Positions 1 through 9,662 of a stretch of 52,812 nt of DNA are shown here, piece after piece (position 1 is the stretch's first letter; each line of letters starts with the position of its first letter). The stretch is from Acidobacteriota bacterium (GTDB lineage Bacteria > Acidobacteriota > Vicinamibacteria > Vicinamibacterales > Fen-181). Below the pieces are notes generated by a model. It saw only the letters and a list, made by a program, of their open reading frames with translations, was not told the origin of the DNA and searched no databases. Location: contig PMZR01000057.1 of NCBI GenBank assembly GCA_003170135.1, positions 1 to 52,812 of the forward strand. Direction: 5' to 3'. A program made the translations under genes and the position numbers.

Positions 1-3
1 TCA

Positions 4-87
4 GGCTCCGGGCTCCAGGCTCCCGCTGACTAACGACCAACGACCGAGACCAACAACCGACAACCAACAACTAACGACCAACGACCA
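4..87. repeat. Heptamer repeat arrays, two families
   Basis: Positions 4-24 are three 7-bp units (GGCTCCG, GGCTCCA, GGCTCCC). Positions 31-87 are degenerate ACCAACG-type heptamers. The second array runs into the 3' end of the prolyl oligopeptidase gene and contains its stop codon. Confidence 0.8.
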
Positions 88-2140
88 TGTCGAGCGTGCG
101 GACCAGAAACGCCCACGCGTCCGCCTGCTCCTGGATTTGCTTGCCCGTCGGCTTGCCGGCGCCGTGTCCCGCCTTCGTCTCGATGCGAATCAGGACCGGC
201 GCGTCACAACCCTGCGCCGCCTGTAACGCCGCCGCGAACTTGAAGCTGTGCAGCGGGACGACGCGGTCATCGTGATCGGCGGTGGTGATGAGGGTCGCGG
301 GGTAGCAGCTGCCGGGCCGGATGTTGTGCAGCGGCGAATATCGGATGAGCGTGTCGAAATCCTCCTGGCTGTCCGCGCTCCCGTAATCGGACGTCCACGC
401 CCAGCCGATCGTGAACTTGTGGAAGCGCAGCATGTCGAACACCCCGACGGCCGCCAGCGCGGCGCCGAACAGGTCCGGACGCTGCGTAATGCACGTCCCG
501 ACCAGCAGGCCGCCGTTGCTGCCGCCGCCGATCGCCAGCTTCGGCGTTGACGTGTATCGCTCGCGAATCAGGTACTCGGCGGCCGCGATGAAGTCGTCGA
601 ACACGTTCTGCTTGTTCTTCAGGCGCCCGGCGTCGTGCCACGGCTTGCCATACTCGCCGCCGCCGCGCAGGTTGGCGACGGCGTAGATGCCGCCAAGTTC
701 GAGCCACGCGGCCACCGCGGGTGAGAAGCCGGGCGTCAGCGAGATGTTGAACCCGCCGTAGCCGTAGAGGTACGTCGCGTTGCGGCCATCGAGCACGAGG
801 CCCTTGCGGCAGGTGATGAACATCGACACGCGCGTGCCGTCCTTCGACTCGTAGAACACCTGCCTCGTGTCGTACCCCGCCTGGTCGAAGGGCACCTGCG
901 GCCGTTTGAACACCTCGCTCGTGGCCGTCGCGAAGTCGTACCGGAAAATCGTGGCCGGACACGTGTACGACGTGAACGCGTAGAAGGCCTCGGTGTGCTC
1001 CCGGCGGCCCGTGAGGCCGGGGACGCTGCCGATACCCGGAAGATGAATGTCGCGCTCCAGCCGGCCGCCGAGGTCGTACACCGTCACGCGCTGGTGCGCG
1101 TGGGTCTGCCAGATCGCCGCGAAGCGGTTGGCCACCATCGTCACCGACGACAGAACGTCGCGATCGGGTCCTTCGGCGACGATCTCCTGCCATCGATCCG
1201 GTGCGGGTCCGTGATGCTCGATGGCGACCAGGCGACCGCGCGGAGCGTCCTTGTCGGTCCTGACGTAGAACCGATCGGCATCGTTGCCGGCGATTGCGTA
1301 CTCCGCGTCGAAGGCGTCGAGGAACGGCGTCACGGCAGGCGCAGGCTCGGCCAGGTCCATGACGAAGATGCGATTGCGCGGCTCGGTGCCCTCGAACTGA
1401 TAGATGAGCAGGAACCGGCCGTCGTCTGTGACGTCCGCGCTGAAGCTCCAGTCCGGCTGGTCCGGTCGCTCGTAGACCAGCACGTCCGCGTCCTGAGGCG
1501 TGCCGAGCGCGTGAAAGTACAGCTTCTGGTTCTTGTTGAGACCCTGGAACGCCTCGCCTTCGCGGGGCGCGGCGTAGCGACTGTAGTAGAAGCCGCGCGC
1601 GTCCTTCGTCCATGCGGCGCTGCTGAACTTCGACCACTTCACGACGTCCGGCAGATCCGCCAGCGTCGCGACATCGCGCACATGCCACTCGATCCAGTCG
1701 GACCCGCTCTGCGACAGCCCGTACGCCAGGAACCGGCCGTCGTCGGTGAACGAGGTGGCGGACAGCGCGACCGTGCCGTCCGGGGAGAGCGCGTTCGGAT
1801 CGAGGAGCACGTCCGGCGCGGCCTCGAGCGACGCCGCCCGGTAGATGACCGCCTGGTTCTGCAACCCGTTGTTGCGGCCGTAGATGTAGTACGGGCCTTC
1901 CTTCGACGGCACACCGTAGCGCTCGTAGTTCCACAGCCGGGTGAGCAGCCTCTCGATGGCCGGCCGTTCGGCGATTTGCCCGAGCCGGGAGAAGGTCACC
2001 GCGTTCTCGGCGTCGATCCACGCGCGCGTCTCGGGACTGTCGGCGTCTTCGAGCCACCGATACGGGTCGGCGATGCGGGTGCCGAAGAAATCGTCGACGT
2101 CCGTGCCCGTTCGCGCCACGGGGTAGTGAAGACGCGGCAA
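71..2140 (-). CDS. Prolyl oligopeptidase family serine peptidase
   Basis: S9A prolyl oligopeptidase, 689 aa, cleaving short peptides after proline. Residues about 1-400 carry the WxED-type N-terminal segment and beta-propeller. The C-terminal alpha/beta-hydrolase domain has the nucleophile Ser541 in GGGSNGG, Asp near 625 in DHDDRV and His659 in AGHGAGK. No signal peptide is seen, so it is probably cytoplasmic. I chose a TTG start at 2140 because AGGAGG lies 6 nt upstream. The open frame runs further upstream but that part is arginine-rich and overlaps the promoter region of the next gene. The last codons (Met-Val-Val-Gly-Arg-stop) are written by a heptamer repeat array, so the natural C-terminus may have been replaced. 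The family is secure; the exact C-terminus is not. Confidence 0.93.
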   Translation of the reverse strand: MPRLHYPVARTGTDVDDFFGTRIADPYRWLEDADSPETRAWIDAENAVTFSRLGQIAERPAIERLLTRLWNYERYGVPSKEGPYYIYGRNNGLQNQAVIYRAASLEAAPDVLLDPNALSPDGTVALSATSFTDDGRFLAYGLSQSGSDWIEWHVRDVATLADLPDVVKWSKFSSAAWTKDARGFYYSRYAAPREGEAFQGLNKNQKLYFHALGTPQDADVLVYERPDQPDWSFSADVTDDGRFLLIYQFEGTEPRNRIFVMDLAEPAPAVTPFLDAFDAEYAIAGNDADRFYVRTDKDAPRGRLVAIEHHGPAPDRWQEIVAEGPDRDVLSSVTMVANRFAAIWQTHAHQRVTVYDLGGRLERDIHLPGIGSVPGLTGRREHTEAFYAFTSYTCPATIFRYDFATATSEVFKRPQVPFDQAGYDTRQVFYESKDGTRVSMFITCRKGLVLDGRNATYLYGYGGFNISLTPGFSPAVAAWLELGGIYAVANLRGGGEYGKPWHDAGRLKNKQNVFDDFIAAAEYLIRERYTSTPKLAIGGGSNGGLLVGTCITQRPDLFGAALAAVGVFDMLRFHKFTIGWAWTSDYGSADSQEDFDTLIRYSPLHNIRPGSCYPATLITTADHDDRVVPLHSFKFAAALQAAQGCDAPVLIRIETKAGHGAGKPTGKQIQEQADAWAFLVRTLDMVVGR

Positions 2141-2270
2141 GATCGCCTCCTTATGTCCGATCTTTGACTTTAGCCGGTGCCGGACTGAACGCGGCGATCT
2201 TTTTCGGCGCTCGACGGCAGCGCCGCTCGTGAAACAACCGGCAAATCGAGACCTGCCCCCGGCGGCCATT

Positions 2271-2276
2271 TACAAT
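2271..2276 (+). promoter_or_regulatory. -10-like hexamer for leaderless transcription of the ParB-domain gene
   Basis: TACAAT ends 6 nt before the ATG at 2283, so a transcript starting at the usual distance would begin at the start codon. No Shine-Dalgarno sequence precedes that ATG. No good -35 hexamer is seen, so this is a suggestion only. Confidence 0.4.
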
Positions 2277-2282
2277 GGGTGC

Positions 2283-3233
2283 ATGGCCAAGAAGAAGGTC
2301 GTGCGCCGACGGAAGAAGGTCCAGCCGGCCTCGGTGGGACTGGCCGCGACCGACACGAAGACGACGCCGTCCGGCGAGCTGCAGGCGCTGGCTGAACAGG
2401 TCGAGCAGGATGGCGGCGCGGTGCTGGCCGCGTATCGCGATCCGTTCGGCGGCAAGGACGTGCTTCTCGTGGCGTTGCCGATCGATCGGATCGATCCGAC
2501 GCCATACCAGCGCGACCCGTCCGACCCGCACGTCAAGCGCCTGATGGCCGTCATCGAGAAGATCGGCCAGTTCCTCGACCCGGTCATCGCGATTCACGAG
2601 CACGATCGCTACTGGACGCCGAACGGCAACCACCGCCTGCAGGCGCTCAAACGGCTCGGCGTCCGATCGGTCGTCGCGCTGCTGCTGCCCGATCCGCAGG
2701 TCGCGTTCAAGATTCTCGCGCTGAACACCGAGAAGGCGCACAACCTGCGGGAGAAATCGCTCGAGACGATCCGGATGGCGCGTGAACTCGCGCGAGCGGG
2801 CAAGGCGGCTGAGAGCGATTTCGCCTTCGAGTTCGAGCAGGCGCCGTACCTGACGCTCGGCCTCGCCTATGAACAGCGGCCGCGCCTCGGTGGCGGCGCC
2901 TATCACCCGCTCCTGCGCCGCATCGACGATTTCCTGGACGAGCCTCTCGCCAGGGCGCTCGAGGAGCGCCAGTCGCGCGCGTCGAAGCTGCTCGCCATCG
3001 ACGACCGCGTGGCGGCCATCGTCAATCGCCTCAAGGCGCGCGGCTTCACCAGCCCCTACCTGAAACCCTTCGTGGTGGCCCGCATCAACCCGATCCGCTT
3101 CTCGAAGGCCACGTCGTTCGACGTCGACCAGGTGCTCGACAAGATGCTGGCGTCGGCAGGCAAGTTCAACGTCGACAAGATCAAGCACGAAGAGATCGCT
3201 CGCACCGGCGGGGCCGCGGAGGAGGAGGGGTAA
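2283..3233 (+). CDS. Orphan ParB/Spo0J N-terminal domain protein
   Basis: 316 aa. A lysine/arginine-rich N-terminus (MAKKKVVRRRKK) is followed by a ParB N-terminal domain at about residues 64-150: DRIDPTPYQRD, then GNHRLQAL in the place of the GERR-like box of ParB CTP-binding proteins. The rest is helical and not recognised; a helix-turn-helix is not obvious. No parA or parS-like site is nearby, so a role in chromosome segregation is not supported. It may be a stand-alone DNA-binding or regulatory protein. I chose ATG 2283 over the upstream in-frame GTG because the basic start is more protein-like and a -10-like box sits just upstream. Array sequence begins directly after its TAA. Confidence 0.8.
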   Translation: MAKKKVVRRRKKVQPASVGLAATDTKTTPSGELQALAEQVEQDGGAVLAAYRDPFGGKDVLLVALPIDRIDPTPYQRDPSDPHVKRLMAVIEKIGQFLDPVIAIHEHDRYWTPNGNHRLQALKRLGVRSVVALLLPDPQVAFKILALNTEKAHNLREKSLETIRMARELARAGKAAESDFAFEFEQAPYLTLGLAYEQRPRLGGGAYHPLLRRIDDFLDEPLARALEERQSRASKLLAIDDRVAAIVNRLKARGFTSPYLKPFVVARINPIRFSKATSFDVDQVLDKMLASAGKFNVDKIKHEEIARTGGAAEEEG

Positions 3234-3328
3234 GGGTGCGGGGTGCGGGGTGCGAAGTGCGGCGTGCGACGTGCGTGGTGCGAAGTGCTTCGTGCTGGTG
3301 CTCAGTGCTTGTCAGTGCTTGGTGCGCG
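3234..3328. repeat. Heptamer array, GGTGCGG/AGTGCTT family
   Basis: About a dozen degenerate units of the type GGGTGCG, AAGTGCG, GCGTGCG, ACGTGCG, AAGTGCT, keeping a 7-bp phase, start immediately after the TAA of the ParB-domain gene. The unit drifts from GTGCG to GTGCT along the array. Confidence 0.85.
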
Positions 3329-3653
3329 CGGTCTCCCGCCGCGCGAACATCTTACGCGCGCGCTCCAGAACTTCGTCGCGTCCGCTGGTTATGCCACCCG
3401 CCGTGGGCGTCACCAACTGCGTTGGGCGGATCCCCACACCATGATGTTGACGCCCATCGTTCTTGGTTGTCCTCATCCCGGTCCAGAGCATGTAGTAGCC
3501 GCCCGGCAGCTCCGTTCGATTCCTGTTGCCGTCGGCGCCCGCGGTGGGTGTGCCAACAAAATCGGCGAGGCCGCTGGTCTCGAGAAGGCCTGCCCACGTC
3601 TTTCCGGCACTGACGGTACCAGGCCCGATCGACGCAACGACCTTCGCATGCAA
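3312..3653 (-). pseudogene. C-terminal remnant of an S41 family (tail-specific) peptidase
   Basis: About 113 codons remain open. The translation matches the C-terminal part of secreted S41 peptidases: the segment around VGTPTAGADGNRN, then LPGGYYMLWTGM, then QHHGVGIRPT, ending in GRDEVLERA. The N-terminal half, with the PDZ domain and catalytic Ser/Lys, is absent: the fragment stops about 35 bp from the next gene. Its 3' end merges into the heptamer array. I interpret it as a decaying gene, not a functional protease. Confidence 0.7.
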
Positions 3654-3687
3654 ACGGCAGGAACGCTCGCGGGCGCCCGCTTCGTCT

Positions 3688-5190
3688 CTAGCCGGGCACT
3701 CTGACCGTCAGGATGCCGTGCGGAACCTTCGCCGGGTTGACGTTCCGCTGCCCGACGGTGCGCCGGCCCTGCCGCGTGAAGTAGGTCACCTCCACGTCCA
3801 CGGTTTTCACCTCGCCCAGCCCGAAGTGCACGGGCGCAGCGTTCTGGGACGTGTAACCGCTGCCCGTGTCCACGATGCGGCTCCCCACCGCCATGCGCGA
3901 GCCCGCGACGTACAGCCTCACCTCCGACCCTGCGCGCGTGAAGTGCCCTTTCGCGTCCAGGACGATCACCTGCAGTGCCTTATGTGCCTGCGCGGGCGAC
4001 AGCAGATTGCGCGCGATCGAGTTGCGGCCGTCCGGGTTGTTGTTGCACAAGGCGAGATCGACGGCGCCGTCCCTGTCGAAGTCGGCGAACTGCACGCCGT
4101 GCGTCGCGCCGTGCTTCAGGAAGAGCTCCGGCGTGCGATCGACGAAACGCGTGCCCTCGTTGTGGAAGAAGAAATCGCGCTCGTTCACCGGTTTGTCGAT
4201 GTAGGACGACACGTAGAGATCCGGCCGGCCGTCGTTGTCGTAGTCGCCCCAGGCCGACGGCGTCGCGCGGTCGCCGCCCTCCACGCCCATCTGCCCGGCC
4301 ACCTCGGTGAACCCGCCGTGGCCGTCGTTCTTGTAGAGAAAGTTTCGGCCGTAGCCGGCCACGAAGAGATCCAGCAGGCCGTCGTTGTCGAAGTCGATCA
4401 CGCTGGGTCCGTTGCTCCCCAGCCGCCCCGGGGCGATGCCTTCGAGCCCCAGGTCCGCCGCAACGTCGGTGAACTTCGTACCGTCGTTCCTCCACAGGCC
4501 GTTCTTGTCGCCGTCCTGGTTCGCCACGAACAGATCGATCCGGCCGTCCTGGTTGTAGTCGAACCACACCGCCCCGACGGTCTTGCGCGGGTCGTCTACG
4601 CCCATCTCCTTCGCGACGTTGCGATAGTGAGCGCCCTCGTTGTGGAACAGGTTGTTCGGCGCGTCGCGCTCGGCGACGAACAGATCCGGCCGGCCGTCGT
4701 TGTCGTAGTCCACGAACGCGATCTGGCGCGACTCCATGCCTGACAAGTTGACGCCCCACGCCGCGGCCACGTCCGTGAAGTGCCGGGCATTGCCGTCGTT
4801 GCGATACAGCTTGTTCATCGCGCCGGATCGTTTCGTGAAGGCCACGTACAGATCCACGTGGCCGTCGCCGTCGAAGTCACCGCACGCCACGCCGCGCGTG
4901 TCGATGGTGTCTGCAAGGCCGGCGTCGGCGGCGACCTCCTTGAACGTGCCGGTCGCGGAACCGACGTACAGCTTGTTTGGGCTCTTGCCGTTCATCCCGA
5001 CGAACAGATCCAGGAAGCCGTCGTTGTTGAAGTCGGCCCAGCAGCTCGGTTGCCCGCCCGACACGCCGACGAGATCCGACTGCACGAGCGCAAACGCCGG
5101 CCCTGTCTGTCCGACTCCGGGCTGCACGTGCGCCATGGCCATGGGCACGACGATGAGCAGCGCGAACGGAACGACGTATTTCGTCTTCAT
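3688..5190 (-). CDS. Secreted FG-GAP/VCBS repeat protein with ASPIC/UnbV domain (CRTAC1-like)
   Basis: 500 aa with a signal peptide (MKTKYVVPFALLIVVPMAMA, cleavage after AMA). Seven calcium-binding loops of the FG-GAP type (DFNNDG, DFDGDG, DYDNDG, DYNQDG, DFDNDG, DYDNDG, DFDRDG) build an integrin-like beta-propeller. The last 80 residues are the ASPIC/UnbV domain (GSEVRLYVAG, then GYTSQNAAPVHFGLG). Such proteins are exported and common in Acidobacteriota and Planctomycetes; the ligand is unknown. The ATG at 5190 is preceded by GAGGAG at 4 nt spacing, and the signal peptide begins exactly there, so the longer open frame is rejected. Confidence 0.9.
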   Translation of the reverse strand: MKTKYVVPFALLIVVPMAMAHVQPGVGQTGPAFALVQSDLVGVSGGQPSCWADFNNDGFLDLFVGMNGKSPNKLYVGSATGTFKEVAADAGLADTIDTRGVACGDFDGDGHVDLYVAFTKRSGAMNKLYRNDGNARHFTDVAAAWGVNLSGMESRQIAFVDYDNDGRPDLFVAERDAPNNLFHNEGAHYRNVAKEMGVDDPRKTVGAVWFDYNQDGRIDLFVANQDGDKNGLWRNDGTKFTDVAADLGLEGIAPGRLGSNGPSVIDFDNDGLLDLFVAGYGRNFLYKNDGHGGFTEVAGQMGVEGGDRATPSAWGDYDNDGRPDLYVSSYIDKPVNERDFFFHNEGTRFVDRTPELFLKHGATHGVQFADFDRDGAVDLALCNNNPDGRNSIARNLLSPAQAHKALQVIVLDAKGHFTRAGSEVRLYVAGSRMAVGSRIVDTGSGYTSQNAAPVHFGLGEVKTVDVEVTYFTRQGRRTVGQRNVNPAKVPHGILTVRVPG

Positions 5191-5280
5191 ATCGCTCCTC
5201 GACCCGGCGCATTGTGACACATCGCTTCCCTGCCGACCATCGCGTCGAACCTCCCCGCGCTCCCGCTGGTATGTCCCCTG

Positions 5281-5333
5281 CACCGGCACTCAGCACCGGC
5301 ACTGAGCACCTAGCACCCAGCACGTAGCACCAC
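5281..5333. repeat. Heptamer array, AGCACCN/GGTGCTN family
   Basis: Units of the type CAGCACC, GGCACTC, AGCACCT, AGCACCC, AGCACGT fill the space up to the stop codon of the TGS GTPase (5334-5336). Read in the direction of that gene this is the same GGTGCTN word as the 3234-3328 array. The rest of the 143-bp gap holds no gene. Confidence 0.8.
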
Positions 5334-6308
5334 CTACTCGTGTATCTCGATCACATCCCCCTCGTACAGCACGTGATCGCGTTGGACCGTCTGGCCGTCG
5401 AAGACGTGCGCGCCCCACACGCGCGCGAATTTCATGTTCGCGAGCAGGTCCTTGTGAATGTGCACCGCCAGGTCGGCGACGGTGCCACCGCGCGGCAGCG
5501 TGAACGGCTTGTCGTGGTCGGGAGGCTTGCCGGGCTGCTTCGCGTAGACGCGGATAATCCCAAGCGCGTCGAACGTCCGGCGCGCGACGAGGTCCAGGCC
5601 AGTCCGGGCCGTTGCCGACACCGCCACGAGCGGCCAGCGGTGGGCGTACAGGTCATTGACGACGTCCACGGCGTCGGCAACCTCGGCGCGGTCGGCCCCG
5701 GTGAGCACGACGAGCGCGGGCGTGGCGCGGCGCGTGGCCGCAGCGGCGCTGGAGCACGCGGGTTCCACCTCGACGTGATGCTGGCCGAGCAGCCGCAGCG
5801 TGTCGTCCATCCCCTCGAGCGCATAGCGGCCGTCAAGCACGAGCCACAGCAGGTCGGCCGACCGAATCAGGTCGAACACCCACGGGTCGATGTGCTCGTC
5901 GGAGAGCGGCGGCAGGTCGACCAGTTGGATGGCGATGTCCTCGAAGGGCATCATGCCCGGCGTCGCTTCGCGCGTGGTGAACGGGTAGTCAGCCACGGCG
6001 GGCGTCGCGTGCGTGAGCGCGGCGACCAGGGCCGACTTGCCGGTGTTGGGCGGTCCCACGAGCGCCACCTGGCCGGCGCCCTCGCGCGGCACCATGTGGC
6101 TGAAGGTGCTCTTGCCGACCTTGGAGACCGGTTGCTTGCGAAGCTTCGAGATGCGCGCCTTGATGTCCGCCTGCAGGGCGTCGGTGCCCTTGTGCTTGGG
6201 CATCACCCGCAGCATCTCTTCGAGCGCCGCGAGCTTCTCCTCGGGGTCCTTCGCCGCCCGCAGGCGTTCCTCGGCCCGCTTGTATTCCGGCGTCAGGTTG
6301 GCAGGCAC
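5334..6308 (-). CDS. TGS domain-containing GTPase (Obg/DRG superfamily)
   Basis: 324 aa. A helical N-terminus (1-75) is followed by a G domain: G1 GPPNTGKS at 85-92, a TTRE segment at about 111-114, G3 DLPP at 131-134, and a divergent G4 (TGAD in place of NKxD). The C-terminal TGS domain starts near residue 250 and ends in the typical VLYEGDVIEIHE. It resembles DRG-like GTPases linked to ribosomes. The usual DxxG box reads DLPP, so G3 is atypical, and guanine specificity through TGAD is uncertain. The start is GTG at 6308 with GGGAGG upstream. It lies 26 bp after the gene at 6335-6643 and is probably co-transcribed. Confidence 0.88.
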   Translation of the reverse strand: MPANLTPEYKRAEERLRAAKDPEEKLAALEEMLRVMPKHKGTDALQADIKARISKLRKQPVSKVGKSTFSHMVPREGAGQVALVGPPNTGKSALVAALTHATPAVADYPFTTREATPGMMPFEDIAIQLVDLPPLSDEHIDPWVFDLIRSADLLWLVLDGRYALEGMDDTLRLLGQHHVEVEPACSSAAAATRRATPALVVLTGADRAEVADAVDVVNDLYAHRWPLVAVSATARTGLDLVARRTFDALGIIRVYAKQPGKPPDHDKPFTLPRGGTVADLAVHIHKDLLANMKFARVWGAHVFDGQTVQRDHVLYEGDVIEIHE

Positions 6309-6334
6309 GTTCGCACCTCCCGGTCCTTCACGCC

Positions 6335-6643
6335 CTACCGGTTGGCCTGGCCCGCGCGTATCCGTTCGATCTTCGCGTCGCGGTCCGCGGCGAGGTGCTC
6401 GCGATCGCGCCGGTATGCCGTCTCGATTTCCTCGCGCGCCGCGGGCTCGAGCGGGCGCATCAACGCCGACTGGCGCATCACCTCGAGTTGCGCAACGCCC
6501 GCTTCATAGACGTTGCGCGCTTCGGCGATGGCCGCCTTCTGGACGTCGGTCAGCGCCTGCTGCACGACGCCCGCTTCCTCGTCTTTGCGGCGCAGCCGTT
6601 CCATCGCCAGTTCGACCGCACTTTTCGGACCTGTGTCTGACAT
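6335..6643 (-). CDS. Small charged alpha-helical protein of unknown function
   Basis: 102 aa from ATG 6643, almost entirely predicted helix or coiled coil with alternating charge ([11 protein letters not shown], then [20 protein letters not shown]). No cysteines, signal peptide or membrane segment. I do not recognise a family. It is first in a two-gene unit with the TGS GTPase (26-bp gap), which hints at a related role. It is divergent from the sigma factor gene; a TTGACA box lies about 90 bp upstream. Confidence 0.75.
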   Translation of the reverse strand: MSDTGPKSAVELAMERLRRKDEEAGVVQQALTDVQKAAIAEARNVYEAGVAQLEVMRQSALMRPLEPAAREEIETAYRRDREHLAADRDAKIERIRAGQANR

Positions 6644-6705
6644 TGACCACTCCATGTCCCGACCCGATGCCCCCGCGACAACGACCCGTACGGCTCTGCT
6701 CTGCC

Positions 6706-6734
6706 AACCTACGCAGTCGGCTTTCCCGTGTCAA
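6706..6734 (-). promoter_or_regulatory. Candidate sigma-70 promoter for the 6335-6643 / TGS GTPase unit
   Basis: On the minus strand a perfect TTGACA (plus 6729-6734) is followed after 17 bp by TAGGTT (plus 6706-6711). The -10 is weak (3 of 6). It sits in the 145-bp divergent gap facing the sigma factor gene. Confidence 0.45.
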
Positions 6735-6788
6735 GGCCAGCCCGGCGGCCAAAAGTACGGTTCTTGCAGCAGCATGATGGAGAACCCC

Positions 6789-8516
6789 ATGACACAGCGA
6801 GCAGATTCGAAGGCCAAGCGGGCCGCCGCCCATGCGGCGCTCATCGACTGGAACGACCCGGCACACGAGCTTGCACTGCTCGACTGGCGGCATCGCGCGC
6901 ACGAGTGGGGGCTGGTTCCGGCCCGGCAGGCCCGGCTGCCACTCAACGCCAATCCGGGGGCGGGTGACGTCCAGTCCCTTGCGCTCGACAGCGACAGCGT
7001 CCGGGCGGCGAATGCGACGGGCGATGTCGAGAAGAGCCGCGAGCTGCTGCTCCACGAAGACGACCCCGAGGCGTTCGTCGAACAGCGCCTGTCTCCCGAG
7101 GAAGCGGAACAGGAGGAGGACGGGTTCGGTTCGCAGGCACTCGCGTTGGGCGAAGAGGCGCCCGAAGAAGGCCTCGTCGGCGAAGAGGTGGATCTCGTCC
7201 GTTCCTATCTCAGGCAAATCGGGCGGCGCAAACTGCTCAAGGCCTGGCAGGAGGCGGAAATCGGGCGGCAGATCGAAGCAGCCCGCGAGCGCCTGCAGGC
7301 GGCCCTTGCGGGGATCCCCGTGGCGCTCGACAGCCTGCTGGCGCTGGCCGACCGCGTTTGCAAGGGCGACATACCGCCAGCCGATCTGATCCTGTTTCCG
7401 GACGGCGGAGAGTTGGAGCCCACGAGAGTCGAGCCGGTGCTGCGTGCGTTCGCGCGCATGCGGCGCCGGGCGCGGGACGCGCGCCGTCCCCGCCGCCGGG
7501 TCGAGCATCGGTCGTTGCGGACCTCCGCCAGGCGCCGGCAGCAGTCCGCCGACGGGCGTGTGCGAGCGCTCCAGACGCTGGAAGCGACGCTCGCGGCACA
7601 ACCGATCCGCCCGGCGCTGGTCGATCACGTCGTCGTCGAGCTTCGCCGGCTCGGCCAGCGGCTGGGTGCCGCCGATCGCGAACGCCAGAGGACGGGCAAG
7701 ACGGATGTGGTGCGCGGGCTCGAAAGCGAAATCGGGCTGCGGGCCGACACGTTCAGGAAGCGGCTGGCGCGCGTCGACGAACGCGAGCAGGAGATCGTCG
7801 AAGCGAAGCGCGAGTTGCTCGAGGCGAACCTGCGCCTGGTCGTGTCGATCGCCAAGCGGTACCGCAATCGCGGGCTCTCGTTCCTGGACTTGATCCAGGA
7901 AGGCAACATCGGCCTGATGAAGGCGGTCGACAGGTTCCAGTACCGGCGCGGGTTCAAGTTCTCGACCTACGCGACGTGGTGGGTCCGCCAGGCAATCACG
8001 CGTGCCATCGCGGATTACGGCCGGACCATCCGCCTGCCCGTGCACGTCATCGATTCCCTCAACCGCCTCTCGCGTGCGCGCCATGCGCTCGCCGGGGAAC
8101 TCGGCCGGGAGCCGTTGCCCGAAGAGCTCGCGCGGCGGATGGAGGTGCCGGTCGGCAAGGTGCAGCTGCTGCTGCAGTCGGTCAAGACGCCGTACTCGCT
8201 GGAGATGCCCGTCGGCGAGGACACGGAGCTGGGCGCGCTCATCGAGGACCAGAACGTCCGGACGCCCGAGGAGATGGTGCTGCGCGGCGACCTCGCGTTG
8301 CAGGTCGAGCGGGCGATGGCGCCGCTCAACGATCGCGAGCGCGAGATCCTGCGCCTCCGCTACGGCATCGGCCAGGACCGCGCGCACACGCTCGAGGAAA
8401 TCGGCCGCCGGCTCTCGCTCACGCGCGAGCGGGTCCGCCAGCTGGAAGCCCGGGCGCTCGCCAAGTTGCGCCACGCGCAGGAAGAGACCACACGCGCCCA
8501 CCAGCGCAGCGCGTGA
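6789..8516 (+). CDS. RNA polymerase sigma factor, RpoD/SigA type
   Basis: 575 aa. A non-conserved acidic N-terminus (1-130) is followed by region 1.2 at about 133-165 ([17 protein letters not shown]), then a basic non-conserved stretch to about 325. Region 2 spans about 344-415 and includes the -10 recognition helix ([20 protein letters not shown]). Region 3 follows, then region 4 at about 510-562 with the helix-turn-helix [20 protein letters not shown]. The full set of regions marks a group 1 or 2 sigma-70. The segment after region 2.4 reads [14 protein letters not shown] where housekeeping factors usually read DQARTIRIPVHM, so a non-essential group 2 paralogue is possible. I chose ATG 6789 because GGAG lies 6 nt upstream; ATGs at 6774 and 6777 are alternatives. 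Confidence 0.9.
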   Translation: MTQRADSKAKRAAAHAALIDWNDPAHELALLDWRHRAHEWGLVPARQARLPLNANPGAGDVQSLALDSDSVRAANATGDVEKSRELLLHEDDPEAFVEQRLSPEEAEQEEDGFGSQALALGEEAPEEGLVGEEVDLVRSYLRQIGRRKLLKAWQEAEIGRQIEAARERLQAALAGIPVALDSLLALADRVCKGDIPPADLILFPDGGELEPTRVEPVLRAFARMRRRARDARRPRRRVEHRSLRTSARRRQQSADGRVRALQTLEATLAAQPIRPALVDHVVVELRRLGQRLGAADRERQRTGKTDVVRGLESEIGLRADTFRKRLARVDEREQEIVEAKRELLEANLRLVVSIAKRYRNRGLSFLDLIQEGNIGLMKAVDRFQYRRGFKFSTYATWWVRQAITRAIADYGRTIRLPVHVIDSLNRLSRARHALAGELGREPLPEELARRMEVPVGKVQLLLQSVKTPYSLEMPVGEDTELGALIEDQNVRTPEEMVLRGDLALQVERAMAPLNDREREILRLRYGIGQDRAHTLEEIGRRLSLTRERVRQLEARALAKLRHAQEETTRAHQRSA

Positions 8517-8590
8517 GCGGGCCTGTTTCCCCCCCCACGGTTCAGGTAAGATCAGGGTCCGCTGCACAGCCCCTTCACGGAGGCACTCAT

Positions 8591-9241
8591 ATGCTTCGAA
8601 AAGCCCTTCTCTTCGTCATCTGTGCCGTCATCGTCGTCTTCGCCGCAACGACCGCCGCGCAAAGTCCTGCACCGATCAAACTGCCCGCCCCGAAGATGGA
8701 TGGCGGCAAACCACTGATGGACGTGCTGAAGGCGCGGCAGTCGGCCCGCGAGTTCGGCGACGAGAAGCTGTCGCGGCAGACGCTGTCGAACCTGCTGTGG
8801 GCGGCGTGGGGCGTCAACCGGCCGGACGGCCGGCGCACGGCGCCCTCGGCCAGCAACAAGCAGGAAGTGGACATCTACGTGACCCTGCCGGAAGGCGCAT
8901 ATGTCTATGACGCAAAGGCTCATGCGCTGAACCCGGTCGTGGCGGGCGATCTGCGCGGGGGCACCGGCACGCAGCCGTTTCCGGCGACCGCCGCCCTGAA
9001 CCTGGTCTACGTCGCGGACATGGCGAAGGCCGGCAGGCCGGCCACCGATCCGCAGCAGCAGCTGAACGTGGGCGCCGACGTCGGCTTCATCGCCGAGAAC
9101 GCGTACCTGTTCTGCGCGTCGGAAGGCCTCGCGACAGTGGTGCGCGCGTCGGTGCCGAAGCCGGAACTCGCGAAACAGCTGAAGCTGCGCGCGGATCAGC
9201 AGATCGTGCTGGCGCAATCGGTCGGGTATCCGAAGAAGTAG
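8591..9241 (+). CDS. Exported SagB/ThcOx-family nitroreductase-like protein (copy 1)
   Basis: 216 aa with a clear signal peptide (LLFVICAVIVVFAATTAAQ), then a nitroreductase-fold domain: RQSAREFGDEKLSRQTLSNL as the N-terminal FMN-phosphate-binding element, LLWAAWGVNR, then VTLPEGAYVYDA, and FCASEGLATVVRASV near the C-terminus. Members bind FMN and oxidise or reduce small substrates, usually in the cytoplasm, so an N-terminal export signal is notable. SD GGAGG lies 6 nt before the ATG; TAAGAT at 8547-8552 is a possible -10. A paralogue lies at 17712-18350. Substrate unknown. Confidence 0.85.
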   Translation: MLRKALLFVICAVIVVFAATTAAQSPAPIKLPAPKMDGGKPLMDVLKARQSAREFGDEKLSRQTLSNLLWAAWGVNRPDGRRTAPSASNKQEVDIYVTLPEGAYVYDAKAHALNPVVAGDLRGGTGTQPFPATAALNLVYVADMAKAGRPATDPQQQLNVGADVGFIAENAYLFCASEGLATVVRASVPKPELAKQLKLRADQQIVLAQSVGYPKK

Positions 9242-9662
9242 ACAGTAGCACGCGCGTCCAAATTGGCAGCCGTCATCGCGGTCCGGTCCCCATAGCGGCC
9301 GGTGACGCTGGAAGTGGCGGAGTCGACGATGCCCGGCGATCGGCCAAGGCTGTTCCCGCTGCGTCCCGAATCGACCGCCCGGAAAAACGTCTCGGCGGCA
9401 CGGGCGGCCGCCAGCCGCGATGGTCGCGGGCACGGCCACAGGCCGTGCATCCGCTCAACCTCGCTGGTCCCCTGAGCCGGCGAGCCGTTTTGCTTCCTAA
9501 CGATCATCGGGCGGTCTCCACGGTCCGCTGCGGGAACAGCCTTGACCGATCGCCTACTGTAGCCGGTCGCCAGTGACTTTCCAGGGCAGCTCAACTAAGA
9601 TTTGCGCGCAGCTGAACGGGAGTCTGCACCAGCTTCTCGCTCGCTGGCACGTACCTCTGCAC
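9242..9662. other. 421-bp gap without a convincing gene
   Basis: Between the first SagB-like gene and the possible secreted protein I see no domain, repeat array or RNA gene. A minus-strand frame (9196-9594) is open but overlaps the 3' end of the SagB-like gene, and its translation matches nothing I recognise. Its composition is less GC-biased than the flanking genes, so it may be decayed sequence. Confidence 0.4.

Noticed and set aside
995..2167. Long plus-strand open frame opposite the prolyl oligopeptidase
   Set aside because: Valine/arginine-rich shadow of a GC-rich gene on the other strand. The minus-strand frame has the complete catalytic triad.
2283..3233. Chromosome partitioning locus (parAB)
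   Set aside because: No parA and no parS-like palindromes are near the ParB-domain gene.
9196..9594. Minus-strand open frame after the first SagB-like gene
   Set aside because: It overlaps the 3' end of a well-supported gene and its product matches no family I recognise. Described as a gap instead.
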